The notes: a model not told the origin generated them from the sequence alone. A DNA stretch of 23,008 nt from an uncultured Bacilli bacterium (GCA_948760655.1 CAQBKK010000013.1:1-23008); one strand, 5' to 3'. Positions 14,129 to 21,963 are shown, counted from the stretch's first letter. A program made the numbers and translations.

Positions 14129-16042
14129 ATGGCAATTACCAAGACCAATTTTATCAATTTTACAAGATGCCCAAGATATGCTGGATTAGAAGAAATAAAA
14201 CGTGATAAATTAGACGCAGATATAAGCTTAGAAAAATACAAAGAAGAAGAAAAAGAAGAACGACTAAAAGAAATAGCAGATGGTATGTTTGAAATCGATG
14301 AAGAATCAGGAGAAGAAACAGATTTAGTAGATAAAGTAGACCGCCAGCTAGAAGCAATGATGGATTATTATAAAATCGTAGAAATAGAAGCAGGACGAAT
14401 TAGTGAAAAAACATTTGGTGGGAAATCCACCTATGCAGAGAAAACGAAAGACCAAGAATGTTTTGATTTTTCCATGCATGGCATTAGATACATGTGTTAT
14501 GTAGATATTTATAACGAAAATAATCAAGGCATTAACATTATTGAAGTAAAAGCAACAACAAGCAAAAAGTATATGGATATGGTTGGCAATCATCCAAAAT
14601 GCGAGAAATATTCTATATGGGAACGTATAAATAATATAAATTATTTAAAGGGAGAGCTAGAAGGCTACAATATCGAATCTGAAATGCCCTTAAAAAAATA
14701 CGAAGAAAAAAGAAGTAAGTTATTTGATAGGTATCGTTTAGGAAGATATGTCTACGATTTAGCCATTCAACGATATTTTATAGAACATGAATTCCAAAGT
14801 ACCCATACAGAAGAAAAATTAAAAAACTTTCATTACTATTTAGGTGTTTTAAACGCAGAATATATATTCGATGGTACCTATGAAGAAGGACATCCAATTT
14901 ATAATCCAGATGAAGAAGGAAACGAACTCATTACCTTTTTTGATATGACAAAAATAACAGAAGAATACCAAAGCTTTATTGATGTAGATCGTGAAAAATT
15001 AGAAAGATACTTGCAAGATTTAGATGTTTCTCCTTGTCCTCTAGGGGATTGTTGTGGCTATAAAAAATCAGGAGGCTGTAAATATTTTTCTCCAATTTGT
15101 GGACAGAAAATACCTCCTAAAAATTCTAGTTTAAATTATATGAATAATGCCCGAGGATTCGTTCGCGAAGATGGAACAAGAATCAAAGGTTTAAATTTAA
15201 TAAATGAGGGATACATAGATATGTTAGATATTCCAGAGTCTTGGATAACAAAACGAAAACACGTTCTGCAAAGAGAATGTTTGGAATTTGATAGAGAATA
15301 CGTAGACAAAGAAAAGATAGCAGATGGAATCAAATTACTTAAGTATCCAATCTATCATTTAGATTTTGAAACCATGCCTTGTCCAGTTCCTAGATTTAAA
15401 GGAGAGTGGCCTTATATCCAATCTCCATTTGAATTTAGTCTGCATATTGAACGTGAACCTGGAGTCTGTGATAAAGAAAAAGATAATATTGTTTTCCTGG
15501 CCAAAACACATAACGATGAGCGAGAAGAAATGATTAAACTCATGTTAGAATACATGAATCCCAATGAAGGAACCCTATTTGCCCAAAATGTTGGATTTGA
15601 AAAAGGAAGAATCAAAGAGCTTGCCAAAATGTTTCCAGAATATCACGATGATTTAATGAAACTATATGATCGAGGTTTTGATTTACTATGGCTGGTTAAT
15701 ACAAATTCCAAATTGTATGAAGAGCTAGGCTACGACAAAGAAAGAGCAAGCACTTTTAATTTCTATGATAAACGTTTATCGGGTTCGTTTTCTATTAAAA
15801 AAACCCTTCCTGTATTTAGTGACTTAAAATACGATAATTTAGTTGTCAAAAATGGAACAGAAGCAATTGTAGAATATGCGAACTATGAAAAAATGAGCAA
15901 AGAAGAATATGCCTTAAAATACCAAGCTTTAATCATTTATTGTCAACAAGATACTTGGGCAATGGTAGAAATACTAAATGCTTTACGAAAGTTTGTAAAA
16001 GATATGTCAAAAGATGACGAAAAAGTTGTAATGTTTACATGA
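14129..16042 (+). CDS. DUF2779-type protein: predicted Cas4/RecB-like nuclease fused to a DnaQ/RNase H-fold exonuclease
   Basis: A 637-residue protein. N-terminal part: TNFINFTRCPRYAGL with Cys14, then Asp126 (YVDIY) and Glu139-Val-Lys141 (IIEVKATTS), a PD-(D/E)xK nuclease pattern. A cysteine cluster follows (Cys303, 308, 309, 317, 324) that with Cys14 could hold an iron-sulfur cluster as in Cas4/AddB. C-terminal part: YHLDFET (Asp412, Glu414), FAQNVGFEKGRI (484-495), GSFSIKKTLPVF, and YCQQDTWAMVEIL (Asp608), matching the DEDD exonuclease motifs and the DUF2779 pattern; TM0106-like RecB nucleases share this layout. Function is unknown. It starts 2 nt after the prepilin-like stop without a clear SD, so it is probably translationally coupled. 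It ends in TGA. Confidence 0.8.
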   Translation: MAITKTNFINFTRCPRYAGLEEIKRDKLDADISLEKYKEEEKEERLKEIADGMFEIDEESGEETDLVDKVDRQLEAMMDYYKIVEIEAGRISEKTFGGKSTYAEKTKDQECFDFSMHGIRYMCYVDIYNENNQGINIIEVKATTSKKYMDMVGNHPKCEKYSIWERINNINYLKGELEGYNIESEMPLKKYEEKRSKLFDRYRLGRYVYDLAIQRYFIEHEFQSTHTEEKLKNFHYYLGVLNAEYIFDGTYEEGHPIYNPDEEGNELITFFDMTKITEEYQSFIDVDREKLERYLQDLDVSPCPLGDCCGYKKSGGCKYFSPICGQKIPPKNSSLNYMNNARGFVREDGTRIKGLNLINEGYIDMLDIPESWITKRKHVLQRECLEFDREYVDKEKIADGIKLLKYPIYHLDFETMPCPVPRFKGEWPYIQSPFEFSLHIEREPGVCDKEKDNIVFLAKTHNDEREEMIKLMLEYMNPNEGTLFAQNVGFEKGRIKELAKMFPEYHDDLMKLYDRGFDLLWLVNTNSKLYEELGYDKERASTFNFYDKRLSGSFSIKKTLPVFSDLKYDNLVVKNGTEAIVEYANYEKMSKEEYALKYQALIIYCQQDTWAMVEILNALRKFVKDMSKDDEKVVMFT

Positions 16043-16079
16043 TATTTAGTATTATATTATTGTAAGGACGTGATTGATT

Positions 16080-16286
16080 ATGTTATATCCATCAATAGAT
16101 AGATTACTAAATATTGTAGACTCAAAATACAAGCTTGTTCATGTTGCTTCCATTAGAAGTAAACAAATGAGTGAAAATGATCATTACCAAATGAAAGAAA
16201 ATGAATACTACAATAAAAAAGAATTAGGGCGTGCATTAGAAGAAGTAGAAAAAGGTCTTATTACACTAAAAGAAAAAGAAATGTAA
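16080..16286 (+). CDS. rpoZ: DNA-directed RNA polymerase omega subunit
   Basis: Small RNA polymerase subunit that assists assembly of the beta' subunit. The 68-residue product starts MLYPSIDRLLNIVDSKYKLV and has VHVASIRSKQM, YYNKKELGRALEEVEKG and a short C-terminus, as in Bacilli RpoZ. ATG 16080 lies 9 nt from AAGGACG (16064-16070) taken as the SD; a TTG at 16074 is possible but too close. No clear terminator follows before tRNA-Ala. In Bacillus rpoZ follows gmk and precedes the coaBC-priA genes; here it is isolated. Confidence 0.92.
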   Translation: MLYPSIDRLLNIVDSKYKLVHVASIRSKQMSENDHYQMKENEYYNKKELGRALEEVEKGLITLKEKEM

Positions 16287-16341
16287 ATTTTTTAGAACTT
16301 TTTCTGCAAAAATACTTGCTAAACAATAGAGGTTATGTTAT

Positions 16342-16347
16342 TATAAT
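16342..16347 (+). promoter_or_regulatory. -10 box for tRNA-Ala
   Basis: Perfect TATAAT 11 nt before the mature 5' end of tRNA-Ala, leaving a leader of a few nucleotides. The -35 position is weak; TTGCTA lies at a 20-nt spacing. Confidence 0.5.
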
Positions 16348-16358
16348 CTTGTTCTTTT

Positions 16359-16435
16359 GGGGAATTAGCTCAGCTGGCTAGAGCACCACGCTTGCACCGT
16401 GGGGGTCAAGGGTTCGAATCCCTTATTCTCCACCA
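16359..16435 (+). tRNA. tRNA-Ala (anticodon TGC)
   Basis: The cloverleaf is complete. Acceptor GGGGAAT pairs with ATTCTCC and includes the G3-U70 wobble that identifies alanine tRNAs. The anticodon loop CTTGCAC has anticodon TGC, and the T arm contains GGTTCGAATCC. CCA is encoded at 16433-16435. Confidence 0.97.
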
Positions 16436-16447
16436 GATGGAATTATT

Positions 16448-16469
16448 CTCCGTATTTACGGAGTTTTTT
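16448..16469 (+). terminator. tRNA-Ala terminator
   Basis: CTCCGT (16448-16453), ATTT loop, ACGGAG (16458-16463), then six T's. Confidence 0.88.
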
Positions 16470-16516
16470 ATTTAATTATTTGTAGTAGCATTTACTTCTT
16501 TAAAGGGAGGAATAGT

Positions 16517-16807
16517 ATGACACACGAAGATGAATTTAAGATTTTGGTTGGAGGATACTTTGGTATTCAAGAAATGGATGAATACAAACTAAAAGTTTAT
16601 GTACTAAAAGATATGGAAGATTTTATTAAAAATTTTTTGAAATTAAATCCAATCGTAGATTATGATTACCAAAAAGAAGCTGAAAATATAAAAGATAACT
16701 TGCCACTAAAAAGAAAATTACAAGATAGTTTAATTGCCCTACGTAAAATAGATGGATCTCTAGATTTAATTTTATTAATCAAAGAAAAAATAAGAGAGTT
16801 AGAGTAA
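16517..16807 (+). CDS. Small hypothetical protein (96 residues)
   Basis: A soluble, charged, mostly helical protein (starts MTHEDEFKILVGGYFGIQEM, ends LLIKEKIRELE). A good SD (AAAGGGAGG, about 16501-16509) precedes ATG 16517. No membrane segment, cysteine or catalytic motif is seen and I do not recognise a family. It sits between two tRNA genes; tRNA-Gln starts 16 nt after its stop with no promoter of its own visible, so the ORF and tRNA-Gln are probably on one transcript. Confidence 0.72.
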   Translation: MTHEDEFKILVGGYFGIQEMDEYKLKVYVLKDMEDFIKNFLKLNPIVDYDYQKEAENIKDNLPLKRKLQDSLIALRKIDGSLDLILLIKEKIRELE

Positions 16808-16823
16808 ATACTAACTTATGTAT

Positions 16824-16899
16824 TGCCCCATAGCCAAGCGGTAAGGCATCGGATTCTGACTCCGACATTCCGTAGGTTCGAATCCTACTGGGGCAGCCA
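16824..16899 (+). tRNA. tRNA-Gln (anticodon CTG)
   Basis: TGCCCCA pairs with TGGGGCA in the acceptor, with the U1-A72 pair typical of bacterial tRNA-Gln and G73. The anticodon stem is TCGGA/TCCGA with loop TTCTGAC, giving CTG. The T arm has GGTTCGAATCC and CCA is encoded at 16897-16899. Many low-GC relatives make do with TTG only; a TTG isoacceptor may lie elsewhere. Confidence 0.96.
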
Positions 16900-16909
16900 C
16901 TGAGTAACT

Positions 16910-16940
16910 AAAAAAATAGTATTTCTACTATTTTTTTTTT
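16910..16940 (+). terminator. tRNA-Gln terminator
   Basis: Seven A's plus TAGTA (16910-16921), TTTC loop, TACTA plus T's (16926-16937), in a run of ten T's. It is also usable in the opposite direction. Confidence 0.85.
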
Positions 16941-17072
16941 AATGCAGAGCAATGATGAATTTAAAAAGAAAGAAGAAACACACACAAATTTAGTTTTTTT
17001 CGTTACTCCCCTTTTTTTTCCTCTCATATAAATAATTAGAAGAAACATAACAAAAAGAAAGAGAGGAGTATT

Positions 17073-17828
17073 ATGAATAATCTTTTTATTTCTGAACTCA
17101 CAGGAGCAGAAAGAAGAAATATTAGAAATCGAATAAAACAAATGAAAATAGAAAAAGAAAATGTTTTAGAACAACAAAGAAGACAAGAGGAAATAATAGA
17201 ATATAAAAATCAATTAATAAAAAACAAAGAAAAAAGAACCCAATGTTTTGATGAAAATAGAAAAAGAAAAATAAAAGATCATGTTTTTGAAAAATTAATA
17301 AAAGAATATGAAAAGGAAGGCTACGAACTAGAATTAAAAATGGCTATAGCAGAAAAAGAAATAACGAAAGAAAGTTTTTATTTAAGAAGAATCAATTGCC
17401 TTCTTTTAATTCTTGGATTTTTAGATGGCATAGAAAAAATGGTAATAAAAGATACAACAGGAAAAAAACGATACATATCTTTAGAAGATATGTATACTAT
17501 TTTTTTAACTTTTCTTTTAGATGAAGAAACTGAGACTCTAGAAAAAGAACATAAGATTTTACAACTTTATATGTTAATCAATAGTATCAAAGAAAACGCA
17601 TTAGAAGAAAGTCATACCTTTTATTTATCAGAAGATGAGAAAGTACAAACTTATTCTAAAATTTTAGAAATCGAGGCAAAAAGAAAAAAAATAGTAGAAG
17701 ATCATCTTTTAAATAACGCTATTTCATTTCAAAACTTATTTGTTAGTGATTTTTTAAATGCAAATATAGAAGAAGTATATACACATATCTTTGAAGAACA
17801 ACAAGAAAGAAAAAACTTGCTTTCCTAA
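17073..17828 (+). CDS. Hypothetical helical protein (251 residues)
   Basis: Strong SD (AGAGAGGAG) before ATG 17073. The N-terminal ~100 residues are highly charged and probably coiled coil (RRNIRNRIKQMKIEKENVLE and on). A more hydrophobic middle follows (INCLLLILGFLDGIEKMVI, about 109-127; then DMYTIFLTFLLDEETETLE), and then a second helical, acidic/lysine-rich part. There is no signal peptide, and the hydrophobic stretch is too short and broken to call a membrane anchor. I do not recognise it. It is followed after 43 nt by another small unknown gene, and the two may form an operon. Confidence 0.75.
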   Translation: MNNLFISELTGAERRNIRNRIKQMKIEKENVLEQQRRQEEIIEYKNQLIKNKEKRTQCFDENRKRKIKDHVFEKLIKEYEKEGYELELKMAIAEKEITKESFYLRRINCLLLILGFLDGIEKMVIKDTTGKKRYISLEDMYTIFLTFLLDEETETLEKEHKILQLYMLINSIKENALEESHTFYLSEDEKVQTYSKILEIEAKRKKIVEDHLLNNAISFQNLFVSDFLNANIEEVYTHIFEEQQERKNLLS

Positions 17829-17871
17829 ATAATTTTGCTAAAATAAAGGAAATGAAAGGAAATAATGAAGT

Positions 17872-18165
17872 ATGGAAATACCAATGGATAGTTTAAACGA
17901 ATGTATTAAAAATTTAGATAATTGTATTAAATGTTTAATGTTAGAAGAAAAAGAAACAAACAATACGCAAATCTTAATCATTGCAAGAAATCTTAGCGAA
18001 ATAAGAAAAGAAATGGCGACAATTAGGATAAAATTGCAACCTGAATTAACTAGGATAGAAAGCCCTAAACAAGAAAATAGACAAATACAACAAGGAGAGT
18101 ATATAAAACCAACCTATCCTACAGAAGATTTAGATAGAGGATTCGATGGAGGCTTAAGAAAATAA
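17872..18165 (+). CDS. Small hypothetical protein (97 residues)
   Basis: The N-terminal helical region contains two nearby cysteines (IKNLDNCIKCLMLEE) and is followed by a heptad-like stretch (ILIIARNLSEIRKEMATIRI) and a proline/glutamine-rich polar tail ending RGFDGGLRK. ATG 17872 is 11 nt from AAAGGA (17855-17860); ATG 17884 is a possible alternative start. Family unknown. Its stop codon touches a terminator shared with a minus-strand gene remnant. Confidence 0.6.
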   Translation: MEIPMDSLNECIKNLDNCIKCLMLEEKETNNTQILIIARNLSEIRKEMATIRIKLQPELTRIESPKQENRQIQQGEYIKPTYPTEDLDRGFDGGLRK

Positions 18166-18194
18166 AAAGTCAGAGCAACTTACTCTGGCTTTTC
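18165..18194. terminator. Convergent terminator
   Basis: AAAAGTCAGAG (18165-18175) pairs with CTCTGGCTTTT (18183-18193), with one T-G wobble on the plus strand and a mismatch on the minus strand, loop 7 nt. The plus gene's TAA ends at its first base, and the minus remnant's TAA (18182-18180) is in the loop. Confidence 0.65.
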
Positions 18195-18359
18195 TAGTTT
18201 TAAAATAGGACTCACTGGTGTTTCAGGGTTTTCGCTCCTTTGATTTAGAAAATTATTAGATTGCACTTGATTAAAATAAGCAACAATATCATATTCTATC
18301 TTGGATAAAGAATATTCTAAATAAGACGATTGTTTTAATTTTCCTAAGTCACTTATGAG
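18180..18359 (-). pseudogene. C-terminal remnant of an unidentified minus-strand gene
   Basis: Reading the minus strand from 18359 gives 59 sense codons to TAA at 18182-18180. The product (SDLGKLKQSSYLEYSLSKIE..., ending PVSPILKLEKPE) has normal composition and codon use for this genome. It begins right after an in-frame TGA (18362-18360), has no ATG, and its first GTG is 31 codons in. A terminator follows the stop. This looks like the surviving 3' end of a gene cut off when the ABC-transporter region arrived or rearranged. Family not recognised. Confidence 0.45.
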
Positions 18360-18363
18360 TCAC
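18347..18363 (+). promoter_or_regulatory. Tandem direct repeat upstream of the ABC operon, candidate response-regulator site
   Basis: AGTCAC-TTATG-AGTCAC is a perfect 6-bp direct repeat with an 11-bp period. It covers the -35 position of a possible promoter whose -10 is TATACT (18374-18379). OmpR/PhoB-type regulators bind such tandem half-sites, and an OmpR-type regulator is encoded at 22378. The link is inference. Confidence 0.45.
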
Positions 18364-18402
18364 AAAGAAACCATATACTGAAATTAAGAAAGGAAGAATT
18401 TT

Positions 18403-19080
18403 ATGGAAATATTAAAAGTAGAAAATTTAACAAAAACCTATAAAAGTGGAGATGCCCAAGTAAACGCAGTGGATCATATCTCATTTTCTATTGAAAAGGG
18501 AGAATTTGTTGCTATTGTCGGCGCATCTGGAAGTGGAAAATCAACACTACTTCACTTACTTGGTGGAGTAGACAGACCAACGAGTGGAAAAGTATACATT
18601 GATGGGAAAGATATTTATTCTTTAGATGATGATGCACTTGCTATTTTTAGAAGAAGACAGATTGGGATTATTTATCAATTTTATAACTTAATTCCCATAC
18701 TAAATGTCACCGAAAACATTATGCTACCTTGTGATTTAGATAATACAAGTGTATCCAAAGAACGTTTAGAAGAAGTCTTAGATACTCTAAATTTGGGAGC
18801 TCGTAAAAATCATTTGCCGAATGAACTATCAGGTGGACAACAACAAAGAGTATCAATTGGACGTGCTATCATTAATAATCCAGCGATTGTTTTAGCAGAT
18901 GAACCTACTGGAAACTTAGACTCCAAAGCCAGTGATGAAATTGTCTCCCTTTTAAAAATGTCAAATAAAAAATACAACCAAACCATTGTAATTATTACCC
19001 ATGATTTAGAAATTGCGTCTGTTGCTGATAGAATTATTACAATTGACGATGGAAAAATTATAAAGGACGAGAAAAATTAA
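18403..19080 (+). CDS. ABC transporter ATP-binding protein (MacB/LolD/BceA type)
   Basis: ATPase subunit of a type VII ABC exporter or mechanotransmission system. The 225-residue product has Walker A GASGSGKST (40-48), Q-loop YQFYNLIP (91-98), signature LSGGQQQR (142-149), Walker B IVLADEP (162-168), D-loop NLDS and H-loop His200 (IITHD). ATG 18403 follows AAAGGAAG. Its TAA overlaps the ATG of the permease by one base (TAATG), so the two are translated together. The pairing with a large FtsX-like permease and a nearby OmpR-type regulator suggests a peptide-antibiotic resistance or cell-envelope module such as Bce/Vex systems; the substrate is unknown. Confidence 0.93.
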   Translation: MEILKVENLTKTYKSGDAQVNAVDHISFSIEKGEFVAIVGASGSGKSTLLHLLGGVDRPTSGKVYIDGKDIYSLDDDALAIFRRRQIGIIYQFYNLIPILNVTENIMLPCDLDNTSVSKERLEEVLDTLNLGARKNHLPNELSGGQQQRVSIGRAIINNPAIVLADEPTGNLDSKASDEIVSLLKMSNKKYNQTIVIITHDLEIASVADRIITIDDGKIIKDEKN

Positions 19081-21623
19081 TGAACGTTTTAAAGAAATTA
19101 ACCAAAAGAAATTTGACATTAAACAAAAAGAGAACGATTGTCACAATTATTGGCATTATTTTGTCTACCGCTTTAATTGTCTGTGTATCAGGAATGGTAA
19201 CTAGTTTTCAAAAAACATTGATTAATGATGCCATTCGAGAAGGCGGGTATTATCATGTCGAAGTAAAAAATATGAAAAAAGAAGATGTCCTTGCTTTAGA
19301 AAATAATAGGGATGTTTTAGATTATTATTATAGTAGTGAAATTGGTTATGCTGCGTTTCCTTCCAACAATAAATTTAAACCTTACCTTTATATCACTGCT
19401 TATAATGAAAGTGCCTTACACAATTTAGGCTTAAAATTAAAAGAAGGAAGACTTCCTGAAAATAAAACAGAAATTGTAATTTCTACCAATGCGATAGACG
19501 GCGGAGAATTTACAGGAAAAATTGGGGATACAATCACTTTGCAGTTTGGAGTGCGTACGATTATAGAAGAGGGAGAAACTTTTCTTTTAAATCAAAACAA
19601 TCCTTTAGTCACAGAAACAGAAGAAAACGAACAGGGAGATTTATATGAAAAATCCATTGAAACTTTTACCCCTAAAAAGGAAGTTACCTATACTATTGTA
19701 GGAATTATCGAAAGACCAGGCTATGGAGTAGAAGGCTATAGTGCACCAGGTTATACCTGTATTACCTATACCGATGAAATTCATGATACAGGAAATGCAT
19801 TTATTTTATTCAAAAATGCAAAAGGATACAACGGAAAAACACAAAATATAGTAGGAACTACTTATGATTATGACTATAATTCTAGCTATTTACGTTGGCT
19901 TGGAGTTACGGATAGTGAAACGATGGGTGCGTTATATTTAGTTGCTGCGGTCGTGATTGGAATTATCATTGTATCGAGTGTCTTTGTTATTAAAAATAGT
20001 TTTGCTATTTCGATTACCGAGAAATACAAAATGTATGGAATGCTTAGAAGTGTGGGAGCAACTAGTAAACAAATTAAGAAAAACGTATTGTATGAAGGTC
20101 TTGTTTTAGGTCTTATAGCGATACCTATTGGAATTCTTTGTGGAGTGATTGCTATCGTTACCCTTGTATTTTTAATCAACTTTATTTTAGGAGAATACCT
20201 AGCAGATATAAATTTTGTATACAGTATTCCACTTACACCTATTTTACTATCCATCGTTTTAGCAAGTGTAACCATTTATTTATCCACCATATTTATTGCC
20301 AAGAAAGCAGGGCGTATTTCTGCTATCGATGCTATACGTAGCAATAACGATATTAAAATCAAAAGTAAAAAATTAAAAACTCCATTTTGGGTAAAAAAGA
20401 TATTCAAAACAGGAGGAGTCATTGCCTATAAGAATTTAAAACGAAACAAAAAGAAATATCGAACCACTGTTATTTCAATTGTAGTTAGTGTTTTTGTCTT
20501 TATCTCTTTATCTTCTTTCATCGACTTTGGATTTAAAATGGCAGGAGTTTATTATACAGATATGGATTACAATATGTATATTTATTCAAACGGAGCAAGA
20601 ATGGAAGAAAGAGACGATGCATTTAAACAAATCGCAGGCTTTGATTTAGTCGACCGTTCTACCATTTTAAGAGAAGACAAGCTCATGATAAATAAAGATA
20701 TGTTCTCTGAATATGGAGAAGAAATACTTCGTCTTTATGGAATGGAGAAAAAAGATTGGTCTATCATGATTGTTGCATTAGGAGAACAAGAATACAATCG
20801 TTATTTAAAAGAGATTGGAGTTTCATCAAATCAAGAAGTAGGTATTTTACTGGATGAATTTAAAGAAAATATTAATAAAAAGAATTATATAGGATATCTG
20901 TATCATTTAAAAAATAACGATATTTTAGAAGGAACAAAAGTCGTTACAGAAGAACCTTTTAAAATAGAAATTGTACGAAGCGATAAAAGACCAATGGGAT
21001 TAGAACGTAGTTATTCTTTTGGGGGATACCTTATTGTTAGTGATAAAATGTTTGATGAAAACTTTGAAAGCTTGTACACAGCGATGTATTTGAGTGCCAA
21101 GGATACCAAAAAACTAGAAAATCGTATAGATGAGCTTGCCAAAGAAAATAATAATTTCAAAAATATTGGATATACCAACTACGAAGATGAAGTAAAAGAA
21201 CAAAATGCTATGGTATTAATTGTATCTATCTTCTTGTATGGATTTATTACGGTTATTAGTTTAATTGGCATTACAAATATCTTTAATACCATCACTACCA
21301 ACATGAACTTACGAAGTAAAGAATTTGCCATGCTAAAAAGTATTGGTATGACAAAACGCGAATTCAATCGAATGATTCGTTTAGAAAGTATCTTTTATGG
21401 ATTAAAATCTTTACTATTTGGGATTCCATTAGGACTTGCTGGTTCTTACTTAATTTACCAAGCATTCAAAAGTGGATTAGAATTTGGCTACAAATTCCCA
21501 ATAAAATCATTAATTATTGTTGTAATCTTTGTAAGTATCATCATTGGTATTATTATGAAATATTCTTTATCCAAAATTAACAAACAAAATATTATGGAAA
21601 CGATAAGAAACGATAACATTTAA
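19080..21623 (+). CDS. FtsX/MacB-family ABC transporter permease
   Basis: 847-residue membrane partner of the preceding ATPase. Membrane helix near the N-terminus (about 19-41), a large extracytoplasmic domain (about 42-275), then a first FtsX-type block of three helices (about 280-410, starting LYLVAAVVIGIIIVSSVFVI, with the KYKMYGMLRSVGATSKQIKK coupling segment). A further N-terminal-like helix follows (about 462-482), a second extracytoplasmic domain, and a second FtsX block (about 710-840, with FAMLKSIGMTKREFNRMI). The duplicated layout is typical of ~800-residue Gram-positive permeases involved in antimicrobial peptide or lipid handling. The start is coupled to the ATPase stop. Confidence 0.92.
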   Translation: MNVLKKLTKRNLTLNKKRTIVTIIGIILSTALIVCVSGMVTSFQKTLINDAIREGGYYHVEVKNMKKEDVLALENNRDVLDYYYSSEIGYAAFPSNNKFKPYLYITAYNESALHNLGLKLKEGRLPENKTEIVISTNAIDGGEFTGKIGDTITLQFGVRTIIEEGETFLLNQNNPLVTETEENEQGDLYEKSIETFTPKKEVTYTIVGIIERPGYGVEGYSAPGYTCITYTDEIHDTGNAFILFKNAKGYNGKTQNIVGTTYDYDYNSSYLRWLGVTDSETMGALYLVAAVVIGIIIVSSVFVIKNSFAISITEKYKMYGMLRSVGATSKQIKKNVLYEGLVLGLIAIPIGILCGVIAIVTLVFLINFILGEYLADINFVYSIPLTPILLSIVLASVTIYLSTIFIAKKAGRISAIDAIRSNNDIKIKSKKLKTPFWVKKIFKTGGVIAYKNLKRNKKKYRTTVISIVVSVFVFISLSSFIDFGFKMAGVYYTDMDYNMYIYSNGARMEERDDAFKQIAGFDLVDRSTILREDKLMINKDMFSEYGEEILRLYGMEKKDWSIMIVALGEQEYNRYLKEIGVSSNQEVGILLDEFKENINKKNYIGYLYHLKNNDILEGTKVVTEEPFKIEIVRSDKRPMGLERSYSFGGYLIVSDKMFDENFESLYTAMYLSAKDTKKLENRIDELAKENNNFKNIGYTNYEDEVKEQNAMVLIVSIFLYGFITVISLIGITNIFNTITTNMNLRSKEFAMLKSIGMTKREFNRMIRLESIFYGLKSLLFGIPLGLAGSYLIYQAFKSGLEFGYKFPIKSLIIVVIFVSIIIGIIMKYSLSKINKQNIMETIRNDNI

Positions 21624-21655
21624 AAAGAATGAAATTCTTCTAATATTATAAGAGT

Positions 21656-21689
21656 AAAGCTCAATTTATTGAATTGGGCTTTCTTTTTT
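21656..21689 (+). terminator. Terminator of the ABC operon
   Basis: AAAGCTCAATT (21656-21666) pairs with AATTGGGCTTT (21672-21682) including one wobble, TATTG loop, followed by CTTTTTT. Confidence 0.85.
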
Positions 21690-21744
21690 GTTATTTATGT
21701 TCTCCATTTGAGAAATAGGTGCATCAATTTAGAAAATTAGTGAT

Positions 21745-21773
21745 TTGTCTTTTCTTTTTTTCTATTTTATAGT
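21745..21773 (+). promoter_or_regulatory. Promoter of the small membrane-peptide gene
   Basis: TTGTCT (21745-21750), 17-nt spacer, TATAGT (21768-21773). The transcript would begin near 21780, right at a hairpin (ACCAAA/TTTGGT). Confidence 0.5.
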
Positions 21774-21837
21774 GAATTTGTGAGACACCAAAAGTTTTGG
21801 TCTTGCCACAAATCCATTTAAATGGAGGAGTGGTCGC

Positions 21838-21933
21838 ATGAAAAAATTAGAACTACAAATCATCATCTTTAGTTTAATATTACTTGTCGTAGCGCTAATA
21901 ACGATAATAATTCTTTTAATTATCTTCAGGTAA
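21838..21933 (+). CDS. 31-residue hydrophobic membrane peptide (type I toxin-like)
   Basis: ATG 21838 follows a strong SD GGAGGAG (21824-21830) at 7 nt. After MKKLELQ the peptide is one hydrophobic helix of about 23 Ile/Leu/Val-rich residues, ending in IFR. The SD is part of a 14-bp palindrome, TCCATTTAAATGGA (21813-21826), that can fold and hide it. A promoter lies upstream, and a minus-strand terminator just downstream points to a possible antisense RNA. These are usual traits of type I toxin genes (Fst, TxpA, holin-like toxins), but I do not recognise the peptide family. It could equally be a small membrane regulator of the adjacent transporter. Confidence 0.6.
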   Translation: MKKLELQIIIFSLILLVVALITIIILLIIFR

Positions 21934-21963
21934 GTAGTGTTTTGGTTGATTTTCGAAAGGATT

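Noticed and set aside
2342..16042. Possible TGA-as-tryptophan (mollicute) code
   Set aside because: cca and the DUF2779-like gene end at TGA, tryptophans are TGG, and no gene needs TGA readthrough.
19886..20275. Open frame of 129 codons on the minus strand within the permease gene
   Set aside because: Antisense shadow of the FtsX-like domain with no SD or family resemblance.
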